A stretch of 64,000 nt of DNA from Homalodisca vitripennis (lineage: Eukaryota; Arthropoda; Insecta; Hemiptera; Cicadellidae): contig NC_060211.1 of the NCBI RefSeq assembly GCF_021130785.1, forward strand, positions 20,631,001 through 20,695,000. Direction: 5' to 3'. Every line of letters begins with the position of its first letter. Within the stretch, counting starts at the first letter, position 1. The notes below the pieces were generated by a model, which ran no database searches, was not told the DNA's origin, and saw only the letters and a list, made by a program, of their open reading frames with translations. The position numbers were made by a program, and so were the translations under genes. Of the stretch, positions 38,501-51,599 are shown one piece after another.

Positions 38501-41500
38501 TAAAATAGTGTACGGATTTAGTAAGGCAAGAATTAATTCAAGCCCAGGTTTTATAGGGTTCTGATTTTAGTGTATCTGTATTCAAGTAATAATAAACTTT
38601 TGTATGCTGTTGGTATTTAATAATTTAGATATTTTAGTTGTAGTTTTGTACATACGCTTTATAACTGAGTAATAGACAAATAAACGTTGCTGTCAATTTA
38701 ATTGTATTGCTTGTATAACTGTAAGCATTTAAAATGTCACAAACTGCTTGAGAATAAATAGACCTATATTGATATACTGTGTAATGGTTTGATATTGACT
38801 TTTTTGCCTTGCGGTGTAAACAAAGGAGAATTTTCTTAATCACTCAGAAAATCCCCTACAGAACTCTGAATAGGACATTTACTCAAAGTATTCTCATGTA
38901 TCTGATTAACTAGGTCTAAAGCTGTATGACTTGAAGACCAAATTAAAAGTCTATTCACATGCATAGTGGAAAACAATGTTTGCCTGGATTACGTCTGCAA
39001 ATTATCTGAAACTATACCATTAAAAAGTCTCACTAAAATATAAGTATTAACTGTATGTTGTTATACGAGTATTTCATTTGTTTGCAGCATATTTATAAAA
39101 GTTTGCCTTGGAGATAAACATATTTATTTTTCATGAGCTATAATGGTTTGATTCTCGTTTTATATGAAGGTAAAACAATAGCTACATAGGTGTGTTTATT
39201 AACTACTCAAAGTAGTGGACAATAAATTCCATTTTTAAATCATTCAATTTATACTTGGGAGTTATATTGACTACCAAGTTTTGTTGGTCTGTGAAATACG
39301 AACAGCTGTTGGAATTCTGATGCAATTTTATACCTCTACAACAGCTGTTTTTTATTTTAAAGTTGAGACAGTGATGCCTACCAATAATTTTGTTCATACT
39401 CAGATTTTTTACCAGATTAAAGAACTTAATATATATAAAAATTGTTTGTGCTAGAACAGTGCTTAAGGATATATTATGGTTTCACTCTGAATTGGTGGCT
39501 ATTCAAAATAAGTTCTGGAGGTCAGGATCAGTTAGTACACACAAATTTCATCCTCTCAAAGTGAGGTTTTGTCAGTAGTAACAGCAATGGTTCATTGTCT
39601 CTAAGGAAATTTGCTAGCAATCACTTTTGAATAAGAAATTTATCCTAAGAAATTGAAATTCACTTTTGATCCTAAGAATAATTTGTGAATGTCTTGTTTG
39701 GTTAAAACACAATCTCCTGTATCCTAAGAAAAATGTTGTCTTCCTCACCCACACTAACCTTAAGACCATTCAGCTAATTCAATGTTAGCCATTCCATTCT
39801 AATCCAAACTTCTTTAGTTTTCTTCCATCAAATTTAAATAAATTTTATCAGATATAGTTTGGCTTCAATTAGCAATAGTTCACTAAAATCTCTGCTACTT
39901 CACTACTAGTTTTAGACAATGGTGGGTTGTAGTAACTAAAGCTATATGTTTGCTTTTTCTTGTTACCAAATATTTCTGTGAACCATACTTTGATCTTGAC
40001 AAACATTTGGTATCAAATTTACATTTTGATATAATTTTTCTGTTATCGTTTATATACCTATAGTAATTTTTAGTTGTATGATAGATATTGAAGCGTATTG
40101 TAACAAAAATCAATTATTAATTTAATAAAAATTGAAGTTTTTTTTATCTTTGTAGTGATTTGTTATAGACTGATTAATGTAAGGTCTTTTAACTTTCTCC
40201 CCCTGGGTTAAAATTATTTATTTTGTTATTTTCATGAAAGGATAATTTCTCTTTCTACATAGTAAATATTATTGCACTTTTAAATGTGTATAATGGAATA
40301 TGCTTATATGTCAGTAAACAAATTGAAACATGAGGATTCATAGTTCATGATAGTTCATTGTTGGACATTAGTGAGTGTGGCAGTATATCCCTAGCACTTG
40401 CAGGATTTAAGTAATGAATTGCAATGTTGCAAATTGAATTCAGATTTTCTATTCAGACTGATTTCTGACTGTTGTGCTTAACCACATTAAATGACACATT
40501 CCGTTCTGATTTATTCACTGAACATAATATATATCTGCATTGAATCCAAAGTTATTTTAGTATAGTTATTTTAAGATTCTATGTGTTTTAAGATGGTTTC
40601 AAATAGCTTAAAACATTTACATCATTTCAACAGTCATAAAAAACTAGAATAATTGTTCTGCTTGTCATGCACAAATTAGATTACACTTCTGTCACGCTTT
40701 CTTTTGTTGACATTTTCTGCATACACAATATAAATGTTACAATAGCAAATGCCGTCTCAAATTAATGACACTGTTTAATTTTTTTAATATTACCTTGTAG
40801 TCTGAATTTTTTATAGTTGACGTGTTGTCAGTCCAAGTTAGTTCAAATTATCAGGACTGTACAATGATACCATGGAAAGCAGTAGTGTTTGAAATATATA
40901 AAAAAGCATGTAGATAAACCAAATCAAAATGTTAATTTGGAAATAAATATCTGTAATAATTTCTGTTCAATTAACATAGACTTTTATTTAATAGTGATTG
41001 GTTAAATTTTCATGTAGAAGAATAGATGCATATCTGTAATCCTGGTTTTTGTGCTAGGGTGCACTTTGAGGCTGTAACACTTCAAATGTAACATGAAAAT
41101 TTGTTTACCATGTATTAGAGAGAAATGTTCTATTATTTTTTAATATGCTTACACGGGAGAAAGTCTCACTTAATTATTCATTTTCTTGATCGTTAATGAG
41201 TGATACTTTGAAAGATCAAATGTAGTATATTTTATTTATCTGTAGTCGTATGTATTGTTTACAGAAACGTGTATACTTCATTAGCACGCAATATGTAGAC
41301 ATATCAATCTGTGTATGTGCAATTAATTATTTATAAGTTATAAATACTTTTTGTAATAACAGTGTTTTATTGGTGTACTCCTATACTAACAAGACAGTGC
41401 ATCAGTAGAAAATAATGCTGAATCAGTTTGTAACTGTAACCCTCAGACGTTGTTACTCGACTCAGCGAGAAATTCGAAGCACTTGAGTAATCATGTCTAG

Positions 41501-42460
41501 CAACAGTGCAGAACGTGTGCCTCTAGTTGTTTCTCCGTTGAGAACCTCTCAGGAAAAACTACCATATTCATCATACACACTGTATTCGTCTTCTTACAAA
41601 ATCTGAAACTATTATTTATCAATAACATTAACTTTGTCATTATTTTAGCACAAAACACTTACTGTACTTCTAAATGCTATCACAAAAGCACTATTTTCTT
41701 TATTATCTTTTTATGGATTAGCCAGCAACAGTTTTTTAGCTAGATTTCCATAAATTTGTCTTTTGTCTCATGCCAGAACTTAGGAAAAATATTGGGTTTG
41801 TGACTCTGAATCATTTTAAAGTTTATGATAAAACTACACGAAATCACTGGACATCAGTTTTAATGAAACATTAAAAGAAAATAAAAGTAAATATCAGACG
41901 TCTGTTACTCTACAGTAAGTGTAAATACCATTATGAATCTTCACGTGCGACAGAGTGATAATAAACAAAGTAGTAGAAGCACAATTACAAATGCTGTGAG
42001 TCCAGATGCTAAAATTCTTAAGTAGTCTTAACTACGGTAAATCAATCACTTTTCCAATATTTATACATACAATCAATGTTGATCAGTGATGTTTGACAGG
42101 AAAATTGTATCAAAAATATCCGCACATGAAGTACAACACAATCAAAACTTTCTCCAAGAATTTTAAGGGAATTTTCCCTTTAATTTATTGGCCTCATGAA
42201 AATTCAAAAATAAGAAAACAATTAAACCCAAATGTTATTAGATATAAGCAATTAAATAATTTGTTCTCCACACAAAATCACCAGTGGGGACTCAGTATTT
42301 AGGGAAGTAAATATAAATAAAATCTAAACTTATTCATTACCAGCAAAAAATTTTAAAAAAACAGTGTTTTGTTTGGTGGCAAACACTATTATGATGAATT
42401 ATTAGTAGTTCTGAAATTATTGTGTGCTTTGTGGGTAATATGGAATTTTTGACTATTAAG
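35561..42460. other. Gene-poor AT-rich region
   Basis: About 7 kb in which I recognise no gene. There is a GC-richer, unassigned patch at about 36830-37060. Short open frames (37868-38192, 38634-38843, 39203-39578, 42093-42302) have AT-driven composition and no domain. A 37-codon frame starting at 41493 (MSSNSAERVPLVVSPLRTSQ ...) sits in the only CpG-containing patch nearby but cannot be linked to other exons. Confidence 0.4.
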
Positions 42461-42464
42461 AGCT

Positions 42465-42570
42465 GGCTGTAGTGAACAATCTTAATTTATATCCCATAAG
42501 AACAATATTAAAATTGAAAGATTTACAACCTTTTTATTTTGGTCATAAAATTATGGGGGGTGTCTCATTT
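42465..42570 (+). repeat. Dispersed repeat, copy 3
   Basis: AGCTGGCTGTAGTGAACAAT, then CATAAGAACAATATTAAAAT and TTTACAACCTTTTT, match the copies near 7425 and 7785. Confidence 0.5.
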
Positions 42571-44250
42571 AAAAAATATATTTGGCTAGCTGTTACATAT
42601 GACTTCACACATAATTTTTTAAATCAAAGCCTATGTAGGTAAAGTAATATGATGGTGTCCTATGATACAATATTTTTAAACATAATTAAGCATGCATCAG
42701 GTAAGTATTATTTCAGTGTTCATGCTTAAGATGATCATAGGTAAGGAGCTGTTTCATATCAGGTTCTACGTGTGTATGAGCATTTCTGGTTCATACAAAT
42801 TTTAGTACCGATGCCAGAACTGAGTTTGCCTTGTTATCCCAATCAAGAGAATATAAACTACCAAACCCACTTTGTATTGAACATTTATTTCCAGCCTTTG
42901 TAATCTACCTCCAGCCTAAGATGTTTTCAGTGCCATAGTTGAGTTTACCTTTTTATCTCAAGGAAAAAAATATATGTATATATTTAGGACTGACAAGCCT
43001 ACTTCGTGTCATGAAGTGTCTACTTTCTCCTTTCAAGCGTTTAAATTCACTGTTGTATTTAATGTATACAGTCTAATGTATTTACGATTTCAAATATGAG
43101 TATGCCTTATTGTCCCAATCAATATATATGTATACCACAATACGTATATATATATATATAAATACGTAGGTCACAGAAACCTACTTTGGTCATAAAGGGT
43201 CTACTTCTAGCTCTTGCAATCTTCTTTTGGTTTAAGATATTCACAATGCCATAGCTCTGATGCTGTTATGTTGCCTTATTGTCCCGAAGAAGGAAGTATA
43301 CATACGAGTACATACTTGGAACTGAGAAGCCTACTACAGTCTAAAAACATCTATAAGGGGGAAATCCTTATTAAGTTCATGCATTTTTCAAAATAGTTTT
43401 TGAGTTTTGCTCTATAGAATTCTTGCTGTTTTTCAGATGTACAGTTCTGGGAAAGAATGACTCATTGAGGAGTGTTAGTGTTCATTCCTATGTTTTTCTT
43501 TAATCCACTGTGCAAATGCTATATCAAAATGTCATGGAAGCCAACCAGTTTTGATTAACTTATATACAAACATGCATAGCTTTGTGTTTTAATAGTATTT
43601 TTAAAAACAAACTTTAGTTTTGATTCGTCATTGGCACAATCTGGAATAAAGGTTATAGGGTAACTTAGTTCTGTTATCTGCATTCCACTACTGATGAAGC
43701 ACTGTGCACTTAATATTTTATAAAATTAAAATGTTAAATGTTTCAGCCTCTTTGACGAACTTTTATTGAAATATCAAAGAAAGTTTAAATGTCAACAGCT
43801 GTTTAATGTCATTTAAATTTGAATTGTGAAACATATATATCATTATTTTTCCAAATCCTAAAATTTTCTGATCTTTCTCATGCTAATAAACCTTTCTTAG
43901 ACTTTAAAATATTTAAAAGAATATTAAAAAAGAGAATTAGCAAAATTGGTTTAGCTATTCTCGAGATTAGCGCTTAGCAACACATTTAGCGATTCATTTT
44001 TATTTATATACATGCATCCAAATGTGATGTAGTTTTTCTTGTAAAGTATATACATTTTTTATATCTACAATAAAAACAATAAAGTTTGGGAATAAATAAT
44101 TAATAAAAATATTGAAAAAACTAAGAGGTGTTTGGATATGTATTAATTGTAGCTTTAAGATGAGATCTTCCATGAGTCTGTGACTAAAAATAAGGTCATA
44201 AAAGGGTGTGAAGTTTAACATTTGTTCTCATGGGTTAAAATCAATAAGAC
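42571..44250. other. No gene seen
   Basis: AT-rich. A (TA)n tract lies at about 43147-43160. Loosely repeated sentences (TGCCTTATTGTCCCAATCAA ... CCTACTT ... GTCTACTT) recur at roughly 130-bp spacing between 42830 and 43350, suggesting an old tandem array. Confidence 0.4.
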
Positions 44251-44253
44251 CAC

Positions 44254-44526
44254 CAGTCAAGGGTAGATCCAGTGTTGTGTTTCGGAGAGGGCCACCTGAG
44301 TTTGTCTTTGCCACTTTTATTACTAACTGTAACAGGTAGTTTTGAATTTTAATTCAACAAAAAATAAAATGTTTCACAGAAATTTACTCAAACTCAAAAT
44401 TAAGTTAATTTTATTTTTATATTTACAAAAAAAGAGTGATTCATATTTTTTTTTTTTTTTCATTAAAAATGCCCTTTTTAAAAAGCTCAGAGGGGCCCAT
44501 AGCCCCTCTTCCTGGATACGTCACTG
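44254..44526. mobile_element. hAT-like MITE
   Basis: The left end CAGTCAAGGGTAGATCC and the right end GGATACGTCACTG (inverted CAGTGACGTATCC) have the CAGTG-type start and GGGGCC-rich subterminus of hAT elements. The length is 273 bp with no coding sequence. A matching 8-bp target duplication was not found, probably because of the rearrangement at its right end. Confidence 0.65.
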
Positions 44527-44680
44527 CCACTAGTACAGTTTGTTGTTAACTACTAGATCTAGTAGTTAACAACAAACTGTACTAGTGGCAGTGACGTATC
44601 CAGGAAGAGGGGCTATGGGCCCCTCTGAGCTTTTGGAAAAGGGCATTTGTAATGAAAAAAAATATGAATCACTCTTTTTT
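44427..44680. repeat. Large near-perfect palindrome containing two hAT-like ends
   Basis: Arms of about 130 nt meet at AGATCT (centre between 44557 and 44558). The inner 73 nt of each arm are identical; farther out there are a few mismatches and a different poly-A length. Each arm contains 31 nt of flanking DNA, the hAT-like terminus CAGTGACGTATCC and its GGGGCTATGGGCCCC subterminus. The palindrome therefore extends beyond the element into duplicated flank. Confidence 0.9.
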
Positions 44681-44699
44681 GATATATATGAAATATGAA

Positions 44700-45870
44700 T
44701 ACCGATGTTCACATTAAAATCACTACCATAGACTGGAGGCTCATCCTTATGTCAGCTATTTTGAGGGTGGTTTAGCATGTGAAGCATCCAAATCATATAC
44801 TCAAATGGAGTTTAACATAGGAATCAGGATTTTAGCAGTATACACCAATATCTGGCCAGAATATAATCATGTTTGTCATTGATTATTGGGGCTATTAGTT
44901 AATGACACTTTATAAGAAACATTTAAATAGTAAACAAATCTATATCTCATTAACCATAATACTCATCCTTCATTCATGTTCACCTTTAAGTGCTTACATT
45001 GGTTTGTCAGAATGATCATTGATAGTAAGGTATATATACTATTTACCTCTGAAGATAAAAATACCTTTTAGAGAAACCCTATTTAAAAAGTCGTCTTGAA
45101 TCACAGTCCTAAATACTGAAGCTAAATTATTCTCTATAGTACATAAAAAGTAATATACAACACTTTAAATAGATTTAGAATCATACAAATTTTCATTTTG
45201 TCAAATAATTGTGCTTGAGAAATATACATTCCAAATGTTCTTATTAGACTTTCATTTTAAATATAAATTACGAGTTTTTAAGGTTTCTTTGAAAAAGTAT
45301 TTCTAAAAACAACTTTTAGAGGAAATAAGTATAAAATCTCTTCTAACAGTTGGATTTTTTTTAATGGGAATATAGAGAGAATGTGTTACAATTTTGTTAC
45401 ATTAAAACAATACCATTTTGGTTATGGGATAGAAAAATAAACAAATCTTGACAGTCCAGCTACAATTGATTTGTTTACTGTGAATTATTCGTAATGCAGT
45501 GGCTTGGAACTCTGGCACCAAATGTCATTCTATTCTAAACCTACTGGCAAGCTGCATCAAAGATTGTCAGTCTTTTACAGCATATTTATATTAGATCTAA
45601 ATTCCCTCTAACTCTGCTTAAAATGACATAAACTTGTAGCTTTTTAGTTCAAATAAATGTTACATTGTGTAAAACTGTTTGTTATGAGATGGAGCCAAAT
45701 AAGAATAGTTATTTGAATATGGGAAAACATTTGCCAATATTAAAATACTATTACTGTGTTATAATAGCATTTTGAATAATTAAAAAAAAATGTCATTGAA
45801 CAATAGTTCATTGAAACTGTTAATAGTTTTAGACTTAATGACTGTGAAGCGTATCATTCAACATGCTGAA
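44700..45870. other. No gene seen
   Basis: AT-rich sequence without recognisable coding potential or repeats. Confidence 0.35.
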
Positions 45871-45874
45871 CATG

Positions 45875-46165
45875 AATTTAATTTCTGTCTGTCTGTCTGC
45901 ACTGTCTCAAAAACAAACTGACTTGTAGACTTGAAATTTTGAATGAAGCTTCATTTATATACTGACAAAAATGAGTTTGATGATGAATCAAGTGGCCAGC
46001 ACAATGTTTCTTCCCTTTACCAGGAGGCTATTAAAATTTCTTCATATGATTTTCTGTATCTGTAGGATATCTTGAGAATAAAATAAGCTAAATTTAGTAT
46101 GCAACTTCGGTGAAGCCTGTCACACAACATGTGGTCTAGCGTACTCCTACCTTATTATGCCAAAC
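45875..46165 (+). repeat. TCTGTCTG dispersed repeat, copy 1
   Basis: TTTCTGTCTGTCTGTCTG is followed by CTTGTAGACTTGAAATTTTG, AATGAAGCTTCAT and later AACATGTGG ... ACTCCTACCTT. The same ordered landmarks occur at 50075-50500 (plus) and, inverted, at 48210-48600 and 56380-56900. Confidence 0.6.
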
Positions 46166-46379
46166 TTCACCCAATTTCACATCTTCACAGGAATTTACAA
46201 AATTATACGCACCTATGTTTTCATATAGTCAGGACAATCGCAAATCAAAGTAACAAATTATGTTATTGGCTGCTTTCTTACAGAAGTGACATATGACCGA
46301 CTCAGTTACGCATCTTATACAGTGATATTTGAATAGGCAACAACTGTCAACAGAATAGAGGAAAATCTTTGATCCAGTC

Positions 46380-47990
46380 CCAGTAATTTTTAGTCTCACT
46401 GGAGAGGGTTACAGTAGTGCCTTCTCTGAAGGGCACTATCTGGGGAAAGAGAGTCTTTACTGAGGCTGAATGTTAAGTTTTCTTCGTCAAATAGAGAGAA
46501 CAATGGTGGTTTGGAGGAATTTATATTCAGTCACTCCTCTGCACACCAATTGGACACCAAATTTAGAGCTTTCTGTGTTAGTTCAAATAATACAACCTCA
46601 TGCTTACCTCTTACTACAATGACAAAGTCATTTGTGTGACTCTATACTTCAAAGTTTTCTTATTGAGACTAATCAAGAGAGCATCAACAACAAGATATCA
46701 CAGAAGAGATGATTCTTCCTTGAATACAATCTTTGACTGTTGTCACAGTACCTGACTAGCCACTGAGCTTGGCTGTTACTTTGTGACAAGACAACATAGC
46801 AGCTATTTCCTTATCCTTCAACGACCTCTCAATCTTGGAGACGCCTTCCGAGGGTCTCGGTTGTAGACTTTCTTGATTGATAGGTATGCTGTTTGGGATA
46901 TAGAGGTTAGTTAGCAAGAACCTTGCCTCTAATATGCCTTGTCAACAATCTTTTACATATTTTTCGAAGGAAAAGATCATGTGACAATATGATTTCATGA
47001 TAGAATATCAATTTAGGCTCACCTAAAGGTCAGGTTGCAGCCTTGGGAATAAAAATTGCTTCCAGTCCCTCTCCACTGTAATGAGGTGTGTCCAGGGTAA
47101 AGTTTGCTCTAAAGACATATACGGAAAATTTGGTAAGACTATAATCAGTCTCTGATAGAGAAGGCCTGGAAAAATCCTGTTTCCTCTAGGAAATATGAAT
47201 GATTTGAAGGGATTACTACTCAGCACATATTACCAGAAGTGAATACTCACTTGGCTAAGTGGTTGCGCCACCTAGTGGATCGAGGCAATATTCCCTCTAA
47301 GTGCTGTAACTTCTTCAACAGTTCAATGTTTCAAATGAGCTGGAACCCAGAAAGTGGTTTGCTAGGAGGGAGGCTGATGGTGATCTTGTACTCCTCTATA
47401 TACGCAAATCCTCTTTACTCAAAAGATCAGTAGTATTGGTATCATCTCTTTTGATTGCTTTCTGCAGACTGGACATTTCAGGGGTAGTTTTGACCCTGCT
47501 CTAGAAGTCTTTCAACTTACTCCTTTTAGACACATGAAATTCATCATTATATTCAGCATTTTGGCTTTGTTAAAGAATCTCCTGGATTTTGTTCTCAAAG
47601 GCTAGTGCTTTAATTCCAGATGTTTTAAATTTACACATAGGAAACATTAACTTATCTATATTAGGAAGCCACTCAAAGACTGACTCACCAGATGATGAAT
47701 TATGATCAAAACTTCTAGAACTTTGGGACCATCAAAAGAGACACCAGGATCGACTCAGCATTTACTTAACTTGACTATGATAAACTTGGGTTTAACATTT
47801 CAAGAACAATTTTAAGTAATGGAGTGTTAGGTTACTCCTGAACTTGTAACAAAAATCTTAGAATACACTGCCAAATCGTACTCTAAATGTTCTTTCCAAA
47901 AGGCAGGATTTGATCCACCAAATAAGCTTAAGACACAAGCCAAAAGCTTCCTTATAAAGAAATTATGTTGGAACTTGTCAAACAGCTCTT
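46380..47990 (-). pseudogene. Decayed non-LTR retrotransposon pol, minus strand
   Basis: Reading the minus strand in broken frames gives a NRIFPGLLYQ ... LPWTHLITVERDWKQFLFPR block (RT blocks 1-2) around 47020-47180. A degenerate NDFVIVVRGKHEVVLFELTQ block follows near 46600, then LNLVSNWCAEE (the region after the catalytic box). The first Asp of the YADD box is replaced. Stops and frameshifts occur throughout. The family differs from the LINE at 26222, because its block wording resembles jockey/R1-type elements with a PGxDxIFPALLQ motif. Confidence 0.7.
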
Positions 47991-48209
47991 AAGGTTTTTG
48001 TAAATAGTGCTAAAAATGCAAGTTTAACATAGGTACCTATGTGATATTTGAACTTCATGAATCTACATGCTGTTATAGAGAGATAAGGTAACAAACTCTC
48101 TCATAAAGAAAACTGCATATTGCTAAATGCAAATTAGCTGGTTTGTAAATAAATAGCTGCATGTGACATTAACAATGTAATGGGGGCAACCACAGACCAC
48201 TATACATTT

Positions 48210-48600
48210 TCTTGTTATTATTTTATTTACATACAGTACATAAATTATACTGTGATGTACAAGGTGATCCTCTAGGCTTCACTGAAGTTGTACTGGTATG
48301 TAAAATTTCAGGTCTATTGGTACATGTCACTAAACCACATGTTAAAACAATTCAATTAAGATTATAGTTTAACATACAAATTTATTTATTCTATGATTTT
48401 CCATTGCCATCATGGTTCACAAAAAGACCAATGTAAAAAAGTTAACTACTGTTGATCTAAATCCAATGGATTTATATGCACAGTCATTGCACTCGATTTT
48501 GTCTATAGAGATGAAGCTTCATGTACAATTTCAAGTGTATAAGTCAATCCGTTCTTGAGATATCGTGTAGATAGACAGACAGAAATTAAATTTTTCCAGT
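48210..48600 (-). repeat. TCTGTCTG dispersed repeat, copy 2 (inverted)
   Basis: Ends with AGATAGACAGACAGAAATTA and contains GATGAAGCTTCATGTACAAT and AAATTTCAGGTCTATTGG, the inverse of the landmarks at 45875. Confidence 0.6.
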
Positions 48601-49097
48601 ATCTGGGTAAGTGATAATTAGTAATAAGTATTACAATAAATTTTATTATGTTTGAATAATATCAATTGTTTAGTTCAAGCAATTTTGAATGGAGTTTAAT
48701 ACAATTCATTCTGCCATCTCTTTTTATAAAAAAAATAATCTCAACAAGTTTTACTGCCTCATTTGACCAAGTTTTGTAATATTTCCATTTTATGTCTCAT
48801 TCCCACGTATACTTACTGACTTGTTACAACATTGGTAAAAACTATTTTCACCTCTATAAAATAGGACATATGTATTTTTTAATACAATCTTTTGTCACTT
48901 ATGTATAAAAAATTCCAAGAATAAAAGTGTATTTTAATGTCTTACAAAGTGGTATTTACTTTTCAAAATTCCAAAAATTGATTTTTGTTACCACTACAAT
49001 TTAAGATAATGTCCTTTATATCAACTTTGTTTTAGAATAGTATTGTTTCTCTAAAATCGCAATGGCGACCTAGTTAAAATTAATATATTATAACACT

Positions 49098-49149
<52 letters not shown>

Positions 49150-50070
49150 ATGTTTTGAAAATTGAATTTAAATGAATGAAGAAATGTTTTTATACTTTTG
49201 CAATATATACAATAAAACTCAGTATTTTCATGATATCAAATTATTTATAAACATTATTTTAATGTTGATTATAACTTGTATAGAAATATCTTATTATTAC
49301 AAGATTTTAATAATAATTTACCAGAACACTTAAATATTGTACATTATTGTTAATGTACATGAATAGTTAAAGTAGCTTAGTTGACAAACCAACAAAAATA
49401 ACTGAACGGTCTCAGACATGTCTAGATCATGAATTGTTTGAACGACAAGATGAAGCTTGACTGAATAATTGAAAGCAGAAGTTACATGGATACCTGTTTT
49501 ACTGTCCATTGTATTATAAAGTTAGCTTTTCAATGTGGAATTGGGATGGAGTCTTCCCAACCCTGTACTGCTTAATCAAGGGTGATTCTACTCACCACTT
49601 ACATTATTCGTCTTTTTCACGGCCTTCTAAGTAAAATTTGTTGAGCTGAAAATTAATTGCAAGAAAGTTTTTCTAAGAAACGTGATACCTTTTATTTTTA
49701 TTTCCTGTAGGGGAAAGGGGCAAAAGTAAAATGTGTAATTATAAATATTAGTTAAATATATAAAACTTCATATTATATTTTCATTTATTATTCAAGTTTT
49801 TTGAGTCTTTAGTTGTTTAGAGCCTTATATTTACACAGGCAAGAAGTATTCTTCCTTCTCTTTTGGTGTGCATACATATATTAATATTAATTAATATGTG
49901 TGTTTCATTCCACGAACATATATGTCATGTGAGTAATATTCAGAAAATATTGATACAAATTTGAACGTTTAGCATAGTTGCTCCCTAAACGCTGGTACTT
50001 TTATTATTTAATAATAATTTAGTTGGCTGAGTTTCAGCTAAACATACATCGTTTGAAGGCTTGGAAAATT
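48601..50070. other. No gene seen; contains an AT microsatellite
   Basis: AT-rich sequence; the only clear structure is the (AT)n tract at 49101-49144. Confidence 0.4.
49101..49144. repeat. (AT)n microsatellite
   Basis: About 22 uninterrupted AT dinucleotides. Confidence 0.95.
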
Positions 50071-50074
50071 TTCA

Positions 50075-50500
50075 TCTCTGTCTGTCTGTTTGAGGTTGAT
50101 TGGAAGAGAGGGCTAAAACAGCCTTAACTCCACCTCAGAATAAAGACATTTTTCATTTAAGTTAATTTCATTTCAATATCTCAAGAACAATCTGAGCTGT
50201 AGGCTTGAAATTTTGCATAAAGGTTCATTCTATACAGGCGACATGATGGTGCATGTCACACCATGAGATTTGGCTGAGTATTTGTAAACACGTGTAAATT
50301 GTTGTTAAGGATAACCACGATAGCAATGAGAAAATAGCAGAATAAATCAATTTGTAATTGAACTTAGTACAATCATATGTCAATATGTGACAGAGTAACA
50401 CACGTAGCTACAGGCTTGAAACTTGGAATACAACCTCAGTGAATCCTGCCTGATACATGACACACATTGTGGCTTACTCCTACCTTGTATTAATAATGGA
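50075..50500 (+). repeat. TCTGTCTG dispersed repeat, copy 3
   Basis: CATCTCTGTCTGTCTGTTTG, AATATCTCAAGAACAATCTG, GTAGGCTTGAAATTTTGCAT and CTTACTCCTACCTTG match the copies at 45875 (plus) and 56380 (inverted). Half of the unit (GCTTGAAAxTTxGxAT) is repeated internally near 50410. Confidence 0.6.
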
Positions 50501-51068
50501 GCCTTTAAACACATATGACTTTCTGAAAGTCTTAATCTCCCCTTTTTATGTATGTAATGTGATTTTTGCTATCAATCACAATGCAAAACTCATGCTATTT
50601 TTTGCTTTCTTAAAAGTATTTTCATTTTATGTTTTAAACAATGCATTACTTTATATGAGTATGCAAAGAGAATATATAAATATTATTCTTCTCTTTGCTA
50701 GTCCCTCTGCGCTTTAAACGTAAGACAATACGTTAGTTTGGTTTCAGCTGATCTGAGTGTGTTATCAATTGAACTTACAAACACTCAACTTTAAAGTGTT
50801 TATTTTACAAAGTGACGAGGTGTATTGTATTAGTTTTATCGGTACAACATTTATCCTGTCACACAGTGACGAATGTTTACCACTCTACAGTCAAATTAAC
50901 AAAAAATAATAATAAGACATTTTATTAAGAAAAGCTACTAGGTAATACTATTCAATTTACTCAACTCTCATGACTATTTATTTCAAATGCTATTAAAAGA
51001 TTTTGAAAAAGGCAAGATTCACTGAAAAACAACTGTATTATTTTCTTTTAAGTTGTCAATCCTCAAAC

Positions 51069-51596
51069 TGGGATCAGAGCTTGGTCTGGTAAGCAATTTT
51101 TAACCAGTCAGCAAAGATGGTGTGGTGGTTGGGGTTTGGAATACTTACTCTTGGTGATGAAACCCAAAGGAGTGCATTTGTTGACAAATTTAGTTTGCAA
51201 CCTTATGGATGTCCAAGAGCGGCACACCACTAACCGCAAATGTTGATATTCTGGGGTGCAAGGGTAGTTTGATAGGTCTAGTCTTCTGTGGGGGATGATT
51301 GTTGGAGTTGGTAGGGCTCCTTAAGAGTCAGAGATTCTTGCTAGCCTAGACATAAAGGCAGAACCTCAGACCCCCTGCCTGCTTTGACTGGAGAGGCTTG
51401 TTCAGAGCTGGCTTCCTCTTCTTCCGGGGAACATGACTTGAGATTAATGCTCTAAATTCTTCCTCATGGATCTCGACAGGAGGAGGCCCTTACCCACAAC
51501 CTTACCCATCCAGAATATCCTGTCACTCCAGAAGCAGCACAAAGATCTTTTAGGACTAGGTGCTATTTCTTAGCTTGTTCTAAGAGAACAAAAAAA
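51069..51596 (+). mobile_element. SINE-like retroposon, long plus-strand copy
   Basis: Same family as 9486-10014 but on the plus strand and slightly longer at the 5' side. Shared stretches include GCAACCTTATGGATGTCCA, GCGGCACACCACTAACCGCA and CTTTGACTGGAGAGGC. It ends with AAGAGAACAAAAAAA. Older than the 9.5-kb copy by divergence; I could not define its target duplication. Confidence 0.8.
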
Positions 51597-51599
51597 TGT

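Noticed and set aside
41493..41606. Short frame MSSNSAERVPLVVSPLRTSQ ... in a GC-richer patch
   Set aside because: It could be a first exon, but it ends in a stop after 37 codons, has no clear donor and resembles nothing I recognise.
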